A stretch of 20,982 nucleotides of DNA from JARRJY01 sp037388705. GTDB taxonomy: Bacteria; Pseudomonadota; Gammaproteobacteria; UBA6429; Thiohalophilaceae. Below, piece by piece: positions 7,147 through 14,541 of this stretch (its first letter is position 1; every line of letters begins with the position of its first letter). Below the pieces are notes generated by a model, which was not told where the DNA came from, ran no database searches, and worked only from the letters and a program-made list of their open reading frames with translations. The stretch spans positions 1 to 20,982 of the forward strand of contig JARRJY010000067.1 of assembly GCA_037388705.1 (NCBI GenBank), read 5' to 3'. The translations under genes were made by a program, and so were the position numbers.

Positions 7147-7174
7147 AATATAACCTTTTTTACTTTCCAGGCAA
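7147..7174 (-). promoter_or_regulatory. Promoter predicted to give a leaderless mRNA
   Basis: On the minus strand, TTGCCT (complement of 7169-7174) and TATATT (complement of 7147-7152) are 16 bp apart. Only six bases (AAGCTG) lie between the -10 box and the ATG at 7140, so transcription would begin at or next to the initiator A. This fits the absence of a well-placed SD. The whole promoter lies downstream of the rplQ terminator. Confidence 0.45.
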
Positions 7175-7204
7175 GCGCCACCCGCCTTGTGTTTATTTTT
7201 ATTA

Positions 7205-7241
7205 GCAATAAAAAAAGCCAAATCCTAATGGATTTGGCTTT
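7205..7241 (-). terminator. Intrinsic terminator of the ribosomal protein array
   Basis: A perfect 12-bp stem (7214-7225 with 7230-7241, arm AAAGCCAAATCC) has a 4-nt loop. Read on the minus strand it ends in seven consecutive T (complement of 7210-7216). It lies 28 nt after the rplQ stop codon and is the only strong intrinsic terminator seen after the whole tuf-to-rplQ array. On the plus strand the trailing TTTCTT is weaker. Confidence 0.93.
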
Positions 7242-7269
7242 CTTAATCGCTTATGGCTGCTTGTATTGC

Positions 7270-7665
7270 TTAAGCTTCAGCCTGTGTGCCAGTAGTATCA
7301 TCTGAAGCTGGACGATCAACCAACTCAATATAAGCCATTGGTGCATTATCACCGGACCGGAAACCACATTTCAGGATACGCGTGTAACCACCAGCGCGAT
7401 CTTTATAACGTGGACCCAGTTCATTAAATAATTTGGCTACCGCATCTTTATCACGCAGGCGGGCAAAGGCCAGACGACGGTTAGCAACACTGTCGTTTTT
7501 CGCCAGGGTTATCAGCTTTTCAGCTTTACGACGTAACTCTTTAGCCTTTGGCAGAGTTGTTTTAATCAGTTCATGATCAAATAAAGAAACAGACATGTTT
7601 TTGAACATCGCTTTACGATGTGAGCTGTTTCTGTTTAATTGACGACCACTTTGACGGTGACGCAT
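7270..7665 (-). CDS. rplQ: 50S ribosomal protein L17
   Basis: L17 is 131 residues long and opens MRHRQSGRQLNRNSSHRKAM, the invariant L17 N-terminus, followed by LIKTTLPKAKELRRKAEKLI and GGYTRILKCGFRSGDNAPMA. It has a short acidic tail (DDTTGTQAEA). L17 sits near the peptide exit tunnel. It is the last gene of the alpha operon, 44 nt after rpoA, with TAAGG 9 nt before the ATG and the operon terminator just downstream. Confidence 0.98.
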   Translation of the reverse strand: MRHRQSGRQLNRNSSHRKAMFKNMSVSLFDHELIKTTLPKAKELRRKAEKLITLAKNDSVANRRLAFARLRDKDAVAKLFNELGPRYKDRAGGYTRILKCGFRSGDNAPMAYIELVDRPASDDTTGTQAEA

Positions 7666-7709
7666 GGCTCTGTACCTTAAATTTCTCTATCTGTTAATGC
7701 TTAACGTGC

Positions 7710-8696
7710 TTAGTCTTTGCTCAAGCTGGCTGGTGGCCAGTTTTCAAGACGCATACCCAGTGATAACCCACGGGATGCCAGCACGTCTTTAATTTCTGTC
7801 AGTGACTTTTTACCCAGGTTCGGTGTTTTGAGTAATTCAACTTCTGTACGCTGAATCAAATCACCAATATAATAAATCTGTTCTGCTTTCAGACAGTTCG
7901 CAGAACGAACAGTCAGTTCCAGGTCATCAACTGGACGTAACAGAATAGGATCAATCTCTGGTTCCTGTTCTGCCGGTTCGGCTTCTTCCTTGCTCTTCAG
8001 ATCAACGAAGGCAGCCAGCTGATCCTGCAGGATAGTTGCGGCGCTGCGAATAGCAGCTTCCGGATCAATCGTTCCATTGGTTTCCAGTTCAATTACCAGT
8101 TTATCCAGGTCAGTACGCTGTTCAACACGCGCACTGTCTACCACATAGGCAACGCGTGAAATCGGGCTGAAACTGGCATCCAGCTGTAAACGACCAATTG
8201 GACGATCTTCATCTTCATCGCTATTACGTGTTGAAGCGGGCTCATAACCACGACCAGAGGCTATTTTCAGTGTCATGCTCAGCTCGCCTTCCTTGGTCAG
8301 GTTAGCGATAACGTGATCAGGATTAATAACTTCTACGTTGTGATCCAGGGTAATGTCACCAGCGGTAACTGGGCCAGGACCTTTCTTGTTCAGTCTTAAT
8401 GTCGCTTCAGTGCCACCTTCCATACGGATAGCAACACCTTTCAGGTTTAACAGGATATCAACCACATCTTCCTGTACACCCTCAATCGTTGTGTACTCGT
8501 GTAATACACCATCAATTTCAGCTTCAACGATGGCACAACCGTTCATTGATGACAGCAGGATGCGACGCAATGCGTTTCCTAAAGTATGTCCGAAACCACG
8601 CTCCAGAGGCTCCAGTGTTACTTTCGCATGTGTGTCATCAACTTGTTGAATATCAACAATACGTGGTGCTAAAAACTCTGATAATGAGGCCTGCAT
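7710..8696 (-). CDS. rpoA: RNA polymerase alpha subunit
   Basis: This 328-residue protein (E. coli 329) nucleates RNA polymerase assembly and contacts UP elements and activators. The N-terminal dimerisation domain covers about residues 1-232 (LEPLERGFGHTLGNALRRIL near 28-47). A Glu-rich linker (KSKEEAEPAEQEPEIDP) leads to the C-terminal domain, which keeps the helix-hairpin-helix segment LLKTPNLGKKSLTEIKDVL. The DNA-contacting Arg equivalent to E. coli R265 is R264 in LTVRSANCLKAEQ. GAGGG lies 6 nt before the ATG. The gene lies between rpsD (79-nt gap) and rplQ. Confidence 0.98.
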   Translation of the reverse strand: MQASLSEFLAPRIVDIQQVDDTHAKVTLEPLERGFGHTLGNALRRILLSSMNGCAIVEAEIDGVLHEYTTIEGVQEDVVDILLNLKGVAIRMEGGTEATLRLNKKGPGPVTAGDITLDHNVEVINPDHVIANLTKEGELSMTLKIASGRGYEPASTRNSDEDEDRPIGRLQLDASFSPISRVAYVVDSARVEQRTDLDKLVIELETNGTIDPEAAIRSAATILQDQLAAFVDLKSKEEAEPAEQEPEIDPILLRPVDDLELTVRSANCLKAEQIYYIGDLIQRTEVELLKTPNLGKKSLTEIKDVLASRGLSLGMRLENWPPASLSKD

Positions 8697-8775
8697 GGAT
8701 TGCCCTCTAATTAATATCCAAAATTAAAAACCCAATAACCTGCTGGCTTTCCTGCCAGCGATCTCAGCAGAACGA

Positions 8776-9402
8776 TTACTTCGAGTAAAGTTCCACAACC
8801 AGGTGTTCATTAATGTCTGAAGACAGTTCACTGCGTTCAGGCATCGCTTTAAAAGTACCAGATAGCTTGCTGGTATCTACATCCAGCCACTCAGGGATAC
8901 CACGATTCTGGGCAGCTTCTGCAGCACCCTTGATACGCAACTGAGCTGCTGCTTTTTCGTTTACCGCGATCACATCACCAGCTTTAACCTGGATTGAAGG
9001 TACATTTACTTTTGTACCGTTAACAGTGATTGCCTGGTGACGGACCAACTGGCGCGCTTCTGAACGAGAAGCACCAAAGCCCATACGGTAAACAACATTG
9101 TCCAGACGAGACTCCAGTAATTGCAGCAGGTTTTCACCTGTTGAACCTTTAATTCGGTCTGCATCTTTATAGTAACCACGGAACTGGCCTTCCAGGATTC
9201 CGTAGGTACGACGTAATTTTTGCTTTTCGCGTAACTGAAGTGAGAAGTCAGAACCACGACCACGACGCTGGCCATGTTGACCTGGTGGAAATGGACGGTT
9301 TTCCATCGCACACTTGCTGCTGTAGCACTTTTCCCCTTTCAGGAAAAGTTTTTCGCCTTCGCGGCGGCACAAGCGACATTTTGCTCCAATGTATCTAGCC
9401 AA
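8776..9402 (-). CDS. rpsD: 30S ribosomal protein S4, zinc-binding (C+) form, TTG start
   Basis: S4 (208 residues) binds the 5' domain of 16S rRNA early in assembly and in E. coli represses the alpha operon. The body is gammaproteobacterial in character (NLLQLLESRLDNVVYRMGFG, ending INEHLVVELYSK). The N-terminus carries C9-X2-C12-X13-C26-X4-C31 (CRLCRREG, KCYSSKC), the zinc-binding arrangement known from Thermus S4; E. coli S4 lacks it. The start codon is TTG: the in-frame TAA of rpsK lies only five codons upstream, no ATG intervenes, and GGGGAG lies at ideal spacing (7 nt). The gap to rpsK is 15 nt. Confidence 0.97.
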   Translation of the reverse strand: MARYIGAKCRLCRREGEKLFLKGEKCYSSKCAMENRPFPPGQHGQRRGRGSDFSLQLREKQKLRRTYGILEGQFRGYYKDADRIKGSTGENLLQLLESRLDNVVYRMGFGASRSEARQLVRHQAITVNGTKVNVPSIQVKAGDVIAVNEKAAAQLRIKGAAEAAQNRGIPEWLDVDTSKLSGTFKAMPERSELSSDINEHLVVELYSK

Positions 9403-9417
9403 TGTAGTTCTCCCCGC

Positions 9418-9807
9418 TTATACGCGACGTTTCTTGGGTGGACGACAACCATTATGAGGTATAGGCGTCACATCCGAAATGTTAGTAATTTTGAAACCAG
9501 TAGCATTCAAAGCGCGTACTGCTGATTCACGACCAGGACCCGGACCTTTTACACATACTTCCAGGTTTTTCATGCCATATTCTTTCGCCATGTTACCGGC
9601 ACGTTCTGCTGCAACCTGTGCGGCAAACGGGGTACTTTTACGTGAACCACGGAAACCTGAACCACCGGCTGTTGCCCAGCACAGTGCGTTACCCTGGCGA
9701 TCGGTAATGGTTACGATTGTGTTATTGAACGACGCATGAATATGAGCGATGCCGTCAGAGACATCCTTTTTAACCTTCTTGCGTGAACGTGTAGCTTTGG
9801 TTGCCAT
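9418..9807 (-). CDS. rpsK: 30S ribosomal protein S11
   Basis: S11 has 129 residues, the same as E. coli. It has a basic N-terminus (ATKATRSRKKVKKDV), the conserved GIAHIHASFNNTIVTITD and AGGSGFRGSRKSTPFAAQ segments, and the C-terminal tail ITNISDVTPIPHNGCRPPKK. It sits on the 30S platform near the mRNA exit. AGGA lies only about 3 nt from the ATG, a short spacing. Alpha-operon neighbours are rpsM (23-nt gap) and rpsD. Confidence 0.98.
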   Translation of the reverse strand: MATKATRSRKKVKKDVSDGIAHIHASFNNTIVTITDRQGNALCWATAGGSGFRGSRKSTPFAAQVAAERAGNMAKEYGMKNLEVCVKGPGPGRESAVRALNATGFKITNISDVTPIPHNGCRPPKKRRV

Positions 9808-9830
9808 AATTCCTAGAAGCCTATATCAGT

Positions 9831-10187
9831 TTATTTCTTAATGGGTTTACGTGGACCTTTACGCGTACGAGCGTTGGTCTTGGTGCGTTGACCACGAAGT
9901 GGCAAGCCACGACGATGACGAATTCCGCGATAACAACCCAGATCCATCAAACGCTTGATGTTCATGGATACCTCACGACGAAGATCACCTTCTACAGCAA
10001 ATTTGGCAACTTCGTTACGCAGGTTTTCTACGTCACTTTCATCCAGCGCACTGATTTTGGTCGTTGGGTTAATACCTGCTGCTGCACAGATTTGCTGCGC
10101 ACGTGTGCGACCAATACCGTAAATCGATGTTAATGCGATTTCAGCATGTTTATTCACCGGAATGTTAATACCAGCTATACGGGCCAT
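9831..10187 (-). CDS. rpsM: 30S ribosomal protein S13
   Basis: S13 (118 residues) opens MARIAGINIPVNKHAEIALT and contains the IYGIGRTRAQQIC helix-hairpin-helix. It ends in a basic tail (TNARTRKGPRKPIKK) that reaches the tRNA sites of the 30S head. GGGAG lies about 7 nt before the ATG. It is the first gene of the alpha operon; in E. coli the S4-binding leader lies at this position, and here a hairpin occurs 36 nt upstream of the ATG. Confidence 0.98.
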   Translation of the reverse strand: MARIAGINIPVNKHAEIALTSIYGIGRTRAQQICAAAGINPTTKISALDESDVENLRNEVAKFAVEGDLRREVSMNIKRLMDLGCYRGIRHRRGLPLRGQRTKTNARTRKGPRKPIKK

Positions 10188-10222
10188 TTAGCCACTCCCT
10201 AAAAACAACAAAACAAAATTCT

Positions 10223-10237
10223 CAAGCCCGGGGCTTG
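10223..10237 (-). promoter_or_regulatory. Hairpin in the rpmJ-rpsM gap: possible attenuator or S4 leader element
   Basis: CAAGCC (10223-10228) and GGCTTG (10232-10237) form a 6-bp GC-rich stem with a 3-nt loop. On the transcribed strand it is followed, after GAGAA, by a T-rich stretch (TTTTGTTTTGTTGTTTTT) and then the rpsM SD. The position matches the boundary between the spc and alpha operons. A partial terminator or part of an S4-responsive leader are both possible; the E. coli pseudoknot sequence itself is not recognisable. Confidence 0.5.
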
Positions 10238-10251
10238 CGAAAACGTGAAAT

Positions 10252-10365
10252 TTAGCCCTGGCGCTGCTTGTGACGCGGATCCTTACAGATCACACGTACT
10301 ACACCGTTACGGCGAATAATTTTGCAGCTACGGCAAATTTTCTTGACTGACGCACGTACTTTCAT
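10252..10365 (-). CDS. rpmJ: 50S ribosomal protein L36
   Basis: L36 is 37 residues and reads MKVRASVKKICRSCK at the start and CKDPRHKQRQG at the end. C11, C14, C27 and H32 form the CCCH zinc site, so this is the zinc-binding (C+) form. It is one residue shorter than E. coli L36 (38). GGAGAG lies about 7 nt before the ATG. It lies 29 nt downstream of secY as the last gene of the spc operon. Confidence 0.97.
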   Translation of the reverse strand: MKVRASVKKICRSCKIIRRNGVVRVICKDPRHKQRQG

Positions 10366-10394
10366 GTCCGTCTCTCCACTAAGTTACTCGGTAC

Positions 10395-11729
10395 TTAGCC
10401 CAGCAGCCCACCGCTGCCGTGCCCTTTCAAATTGGCCTTTTTCATCAGACCCTCATACTGGTGAGACATCAGGTGCGCCTGTGTTTGCGCCATGAAATCC
10501 ATCACCACTACAACGATAATTAACAACGAAGTACCACCAAAGTAGAAAGGTACATTCCAGTACACAATCAGAAACTCTGGTAGCAGGCACACCGCCGTAA
10601 TATACATTGCACCTACCAAAGTCAGTCGACCCAGAATGGTATCGATATACTTGGCAGTTTGCTCCCCTGGGCGAATACCAGGCACAAAAGCCCCGGAACG
10701 CTTCAGGTTGTCCGCTGTTTCTTTCGGGTTAAACATCAACGCCGTGTAAAAGAAACAGAAAAACACAATCGCAATCGCGTAAGTCAGCACGTAAATCGGC
10801 TGTCCTGGCGACATCATGGTCGCAATATCCTGCAAAATGCCGGCTTCACCACCAAACCAGCCTAAAATAGTGGCCGGGAACAAAATAATACTTGAAGCAA
10901 AAATAGGCGGAATAACACCGGCCATATTGATCTTCAAAGGCAGGTGACTGGTCTGGCCAGCATACATTTTGCGACCCTGCTGACGCTTGGCATAATTCAC
11001 AGTAATACGGCGCTGGCCGCGTTCCATGAAAATAACGAAAGCCGTTACTGCCAGTACCAGGAGAAACATAATCAGGATGAATCCTGAGCTCAGTTCACCG
11101 GTACGTCCCAGTTCCAGCGTACCACCAATCGCAGAAGGCAAACCTGCCACAATACCTGCAAAAATAATTAACGAGATACCGTTACCGATACCGCGCTCAG
11201 TTACCTGTTCACCCAACCACATCAGGAACATAGTACCTGTCACCAGGGTGACTACCGTGGTGAAATAAAACGTATTCTGGTCAATGATGACCAGGCCCGG
11301 CTGACGCGATAACGCAACCGAAATACCCAGCGCCTGGAAAATAGCCAGCGCCAGCGTAAAATAACGAGTGTACTGGGTAATCTTACGACGACCTGCAGCA
11401 CCTTCCTTATTTAACTGTTCCAGCTTTGGATGCACCTTGGTTAAAAGCTGCATAATAATCGATGCCGAAATGTATGGCATGATTCCCAGTGCAAATAAGG
11501 ACAAACGTTTTAACGCACCACCAGAAAACATGTTAAACATGTCGAGAATAGTGCCGCGTTGCTGTTCAAACATCTGCGCCAGTGTTGCAGGGTCAATTCC
11601 TGGAACAGTAATATGGGAGCCCGTGCGGAAAACCAGCATCGCCCCGATAACAAAAAAGATACGTTGACGTAACTCAGTAAAACGGCCAGCTGCCATTGCG
11701 TTTTGTATTGCGCCCTGAGAACCAGCCAC
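10395..11729 (-). CDS. secY: Preprotein translocase subunit SecY, GTG start
   Basis: SecY (444 residues; E. coli 443) forms the membrane channel for secreted and inner-membrane proteins with SecE and SecG. About ten hydrophobic helices can be seen. The cytoplasmic loop VTERGIGNGISLIIFAGI and the C5 segment with RPGEQTAKYI are conserved. The plug region (GTILDMFNMFSGGALKR) follows helix 1. The start codon is GTG six bases after the rplO stop, preceded by GAAGAG about 9 nt away inside rplO, so translation is probably coupled to L15. It ends with a Gly-rich tail (GHGSGGLLG). Confidence 0.98.
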   Translation of the reverse strand: MAGSQGAIQNAMAAGRFTELRQRIFFVIGAMLVFRTGSHITVPGIDPATLAQMFEQQRGTILDMFNMFSGGALKRLSLFALGIMPYISASIIMQLLTKVHPKLEQLNKEGAAGRRKITQYTRYFTLALAIFQALGISVALSRQPGLVIIDQNTFYFTTVVTLVTGTMFLMWLGEQVTERGIGNGISLIIFAGIVAGLPSAIGGTLELGRTGELSSGFILIMFLLVLAVTAFVIFMERGQRRITVNYAKRQQGRKMYAGQTSHLPLKINMAGVIPPIFASSIILFPATILGWFGGEAGILQDIATMMSPGQPIYVLTYAIAIVFFCFFYTALMFNPKETADNLKRSGAFVPGIRPGEQTAKYIDTILGRLTLVGAMYITAVCLLPEFLIVYWNVPFYFGGTSLLIIVVVVMDFMAQTQAHLMSHQYEGLMKKANLKGHGSGGLLG

Positions 11730-11735
11730 TATCTG

Positions 11736-12170
11736 TTACTCTTCAATTTTGCCGCCAGCCGCTTCAATGGCTTCGCGCGCACCTTTAGTGACACGAATCC
11801 CTTTCAGGCTAACTGCTTTTTCAATTTTGCCCGATGCCATCACTTTTACGTGTTGTACATCTTTACGGACCAGGTTCGCTGCTTTTAGTGCTGCCAAATC
11901 AATAACATCAACATCTAGACCATTCAGTTCGTGTAAACGAATTTCATCAGTAACACGACCTACACGTGAGCTGAAACCCACTTTTGGTACACGACGTTGC
12001 AAAGGCATTTGACCACCTTCGAAACCAACTTTGTGATAACCACCTGAACGCGATTTCTGACCTTTATGACCACGACCACAGGTTTTACCTAAACCTGAAC
12101 CGATACCTCGGCCAACACGTTTACCCTCTTTACGAGCACCTTCAGCTGGTTTGAGATCATTCAAACGCAT
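11736..12170 (-). CDS. rplO: 50S ribosomal protein L15
   Basis: L15 has 144 residues, the E. coli length, when started at the ATG at 12170 (MRLNDLKPAEGARKEGKRVG). The frame is open six codons further to a TTG, but that extension runs into rpmD and is not part of the family. The ATG follows the rpmD stop with one base between (TAA-g-ATG), and GAGGAAAA in the end of rpmD serves as SD, so the two are translationally coupled. The Gly/Arg-rich extension (GIGSGLGKTCGRGHKGQKSR) enters the large-subunit core. Confidence 0.97.
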   Translation of the reverse strand: MRLNDLKPAEGARKEGKRVGRGIGSGLGKTCGRGHKGQKSRSGGYHKVGFEGGQMPLQRRVPKVGFSSRVGRVTDEIRLHELNGLDVDVIDLAALKAANLVRKDVQHVKVMASGKIEKAVSLKGIRVTKGAREAIEAAGGKIEE

Positions 12171-12171
12171 C

Positions 12172-12363
12172 TTAGTTTTCCTCAACAACCTGAACCATGT
12201 AGTTCACTTTGTTTAACATGCCACGTGTGCATGGCGTATCTTCAACTTCTACAACCTGGTGCATACGACGCAGCCCCAGACCTTTTACACATGCCTGGTG
12301 TGACTTCAATCGGCCACTCATGCTACGGACCAGTTTAACCTTCATCATTTTCTTATCAGCCAT
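12172..12363 (-). CDS. rpmD: 50S ribosomal protein L30
   Basis: L30 has 63 residues, slightly longer than E. coli L30 (59). Core elements are VRSMSGRLKSHQACVKGLGLRRM and DTPCTRGMLNKVNYMVQVVEE. The few extra residues (ADKKMMK) lie at the N-terminus; the ATG at 12363 has GGAA about 8 nt upstream. It lies four bases after the rpsE stop and overlaps the rplO initiation signals. Confidence 0.96.
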   Translation of the reverse strand: MADKKMMKVKLVRSMSGRLKSHQACVKGLGLRRMHQVVEVEDTPCTRGMLNKVNYMVQVVEEN

Positions 12364-12367
12364 GGTC

Positions 12368-12874
12368 TTATTCCATAATCTCTTTTACAGATTTACCACG
12401 TTTTGCAGCAACTGATTCCGGGGACTGCATTTGGCCCAAACCTTTAATCGTTGCGCGAACAACATTGATCGGGTTGTTAGTGCCGATACATTTCGCTAGA
12501 ACGTTGTGTACACCAACAACATCAAATACAGCACGCATAGGCCCACCAGCGATAACACCAGTACCTTCTGAGGCTGGCTGCATGTAAACTTTCGCGGCAC
12601 CATGCTCAGCAGTAATAGGATACTGTAAGGTACCCTCTTTTAATGGCACGTTAACCATGTTGTTACGGGCATTTTCCATCGCTTTCTGAATTGCCACAGG
12701 CACTTCTCGTGCATTACCACGACCAATACCTACGCGACCGTTTCCGTCACCAACCACTGTCAGCGCAGAGAAACCAAAAATACGACCACCTTTAACTACT
12801 TTAGCAACTCGACGAATACCAACCAGACGTTCCTGGAGACCATCACCGCTTTGCTCTTTCTCAAAACCTGCCAT
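12368..12874 (-). CDS. rpsE: 30S ribosomal protein S5
   Basis: S5 has 168 residues (E. coli 167). The N-terminal double-stranded-RNA-binding fold includes VVKGGRIFGFSALTVVGDGN and GIGRGNAREVPVAIQKAMENA; the C-terminal part has GVHNVLAKCIGTNNPINVVRAT. S5 lies at the mRNA entry channel and affects decoding accuracy. Its SD (AAGGG) overlaps the rplR stop codon (TAAGGG) 8 nt before the ATG. Confidence 0.98.
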   Translation of the reverse strand: MAGFEKEQSGDGLQERLVGIRRVAKVVKGGRIFGFSALTVVGDGNGRVGIGRGNAREVPVAIQKAMENARNNMVNVPLKEGTLQYPITAEHGAAKVYMQPASEGTGVIAGGPMRAVFDVVGVHNVLAKCIGTNNPINVVRATIKGLGQMQSPESVAAKRGKSVKEIME

Positions 12875-12885
12875 AATTTAAACCC

Positions 12886-13239
12886 TTAGAATTGCAGTCC
12901 GGCTTCGCGCGCAGCATCAGCTAATGCTTTCACACGGCCATGATATTTGAAACCTGAACGATCAAAAGCAACCTCTGTAATACCAGCTGCCTTGGCTTTT
13001 TCAGCAATCGCTTTACCAACTGCTGCTGCCGCATCAACATTGCCTGGATACTTAACACCAGACTTGATGTCAGCCTGAACTGTTGAAGCAGATGCAATCA
13101 CTTCACTACCGTTAGGTGCAATTACCTGAGCATAAATGTGCTTAGGTGTACGGTGTACACTTAAACGAGCCACACATAACTCTTTAATCTTTGCACGTGC
13201 ACGACGTGAACGACGAATACGAGCTGATTTTTTATCCAT
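12886..13239 (-). CDS. rplR: 50S ribosomal protein L18
   Basis: L18 has 117 residues, the E. coli length, and binds 5S rRNA with L5. It begins with the Arg-rich KKSARIRRSRRARAKIKEL and ends FKYHGRVKALADAAREAGLQF, the family hallmark. The SD (AAGGG) overlaps the TAA of rplF, so rplF, rplR and rpsE share the same stop/SD architecture. Confidence 0.98.
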   Translation of the reverse strand: MDKKSARIRRSRRARAKIKELCVARLSVHRTPKHIYAQVIAPNGSEVIASASTVQADIKSGVKYPGNVDAAAAVGKAIAEKAKAAGITEVAFDRSGFKYHGRVKALADAAREAGLQF

Positions 13240-13251
13240 TGCGCTACGCCC

Positions 13252-13779
13252 TTACTTCTTCTTGGCTTCTTTGCGAACGATATGCTCATCCGCGTACTTA
13301 ACACCTTTACCCTTGTAAGGCTCAGGTGGACGATAGGCACGAATGTTAGCCGCTACCTGGCCAACTTTCTGCTTGTCGATGCCTTTAATAACAATTTCAG
13401 TCTGGCTAGGTGTTTCAGCGGTTATGCCTTCTGGCAATTCATGCTCAACCGGGTGAGAAAAACCTAACGTCAGGTTTACTTTCTTACCCTGTGCCTGGGC
13501 ACGATAACCTACACCAACCAGTTCCAGTTTCTTTTCAAAACCTTCAGTAACACCTGTAATCATGTTGTTCAGCAATGCACGTACAGTACCACTATGTGCA
13601 ACTGCATTAGCTTCGCCTTCACGAGCTGCAAAAGTCAGTTCATTATCTTTCTGGACAACTTCAACGGCAGCATGTACTTCATGATCCAGGCTACCCTTTG
13701 AACCTTTAACATTTACGTTCTGACCACTAATAGTAATAGTGACGCCAGAAGGAATTGAAATTGGAGTTAATCTTGCCAT
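13252..13779 (-). CDS. rplF: 50S ribosomal protein L6
   Basis: L6 has 175 residues (E. coli 177), with two similar alpha/beta domains. Recognisable segments are INVKGSKGSL-like VNVKGSKGSLDHEVH, LVGVGYRAQAQGK, LTLGFSHPVEHELPEGI and the C-terminal RPPEPYKGKGVKYADE. It sits near the sarcin-ricin loop and factor-binding site. AAGG lies 9 nt before the ATG. The start is 13 nt after the rpsH stop. Confidence 0.98.
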   Translation of the reverse strand: MARLTPISIPSGVTITISGQNVNVKGSKGSLDHEVHAAVEVVQKDNELTFAAREGEANAVAHSGTVRALLNNMITGVTEGFEKKLELVGVGYRAQAQGKKVNLTLGFSHPVEHELPEGITAETPSQTEIVIKGIDKQKVGQVAANIRAYRPPEPYKGKGVKYADEHIVRKEAKKK

Positions 13780-13792
13780 GTCGAATTACCTT

Positions 13793-14182
13793 TTACTGTA
13801 CGTAACACAGCACTTCACCGCCATGACCAGCCTTGCGTGCCGCACGATCAGACATCAGACCTTTAGAGGTAGAAATGATCGCAACACCCAGACCACCCAT
13901 TACATTTGGCAGTTCGTCTTTGTTTTTGTAAATACGCAGACCCGGACGACTTACACGTTTAATTGAGTCAATAACAGGTTTACCTTCATAGTATTTCAGG
14001 GTAACTGTTAATTGTGCCTTGGCACCGGTTTCAACATTAAAATCAGAGATAAAACCTTCATCTTTCAGTACCTGGCATACAGCTACTTTCTGTTTTGAAG
14101 AAGGCATGCTCACATCAACCTTACCAGCGGCAAGTCCGTTACGGATGCGAGTCAGCATATCTGCAATAGGGTCTGTCATCAT
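13793..14182 (-). CDS. rpsH: 30S ribosomal protein S8
   Basis: S8 has 129 residues if translation begins at the first of two adjacent ATG codons (MMTDPIADMLTRIRNG). AGGAG lies 9 nt before the first ATG and 12 nt before the second, so the first is preferred. The C-terminal rRNA-binding block is ISTSKGLMSDRAARKAGHGG. In E. coli S8 represses the spc operon by binding mRNA near the rplE start; I could not verify such a site here. Confidence 0.97.
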   Translation of the reverse strand: MMTDPIADMLTRIRNGLAAGKVDVSMPSSKQKVAVCQVLKDEGFISDFNVETGAKAQLTVTLKYYEGKPVIDSIKRVSRPGLRIYKNKDELPNVMGGLGVAIISTSKGLMSDRAARKAGHGGEVLCYVQ

Positions 14183-14226
14183 AACTTAGTTCTCCTAGCT
14201 ACCAGCTTTAAGCTACTAGCCACTTA

Positions 14227-14532
14227 TTACCAACTTGCCTTGCGCAGGCCTGGAACATCTCCGCGCATAGCATGTTCACGCAATTTATTACGGCACAGGC
14301 CGAATTTGCGGTATACCGCATGAGGACGGCCAGTTAAACGACAACGGCGCTGTCCACGAGAAGGGCTGGCATCACGAGGCAGTTTCTGTAACTGCTTTTG
14401 TGCTTCCATACGTTCATCAAAACTTACGTTTGGATCCTTGATAGTCGCTTTTAACGCAGCACGCTTATCTGCGTACTTGGCAACTGTTTTTGTGCGCTTA
14501 ACTTCGCGTTGCACCATGGATACTTTGGCCAT
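14227..14532 (-). CDS. rpsN: 30S ribosomal protein S14, zinc-independent (C-) form
   Basis: S14 has 101 residues, the long form without the CxxC zinc ribbon, as in E. coli. It starts MAKVSMVQREVKRTKTVAKY and ends RCRLTGRPHAVYRKFGLCRN followed by GLRKASW. The zinc-free S14 contrasts with the zinc-binding S4 and L36 of the same array. AGGAG lies 6 nt before the ATG and overlaps the TAG stop of rplE. Confidence 0.98.
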   Translation of the reverse strand: MAKVSMVQREVKRTKTVAKYADKRAALKATIKDPNVSFDERMEAQKQLQKLPRDASPSRGQRRCRLTGRPHAVYRKFGLCRNKLREHAMRGDVPGLRKASW

Positions 14533-14541
14533 GCCGTTCTC

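Noticed and set aside
7141..7221. N-terminal 27-residue extension of the SAM enzyme from a TTG start
   Set aside because: The TTG is inside the terminator stem of the ribosomal array, the extension is not family-like, and the ATG at 7140 gives the canonical MIVLFTDFG N-terminus.
12171..12188. Six-residue N-terminal extension of L15 from TTG
   Set aside because: It overlaps rpmD and is absent from L15 proteins; the ATG at 12170 gives exactly 144 residues with a suitable SD.
14183..14226. AGCTT/AAGCT palindrome between rpsN and rpsH as a terminator
   Set aside because: The stem is short and AT-rich, there is no T tract, and it lies in the middle of a continuous operon just before the rpsH SD.
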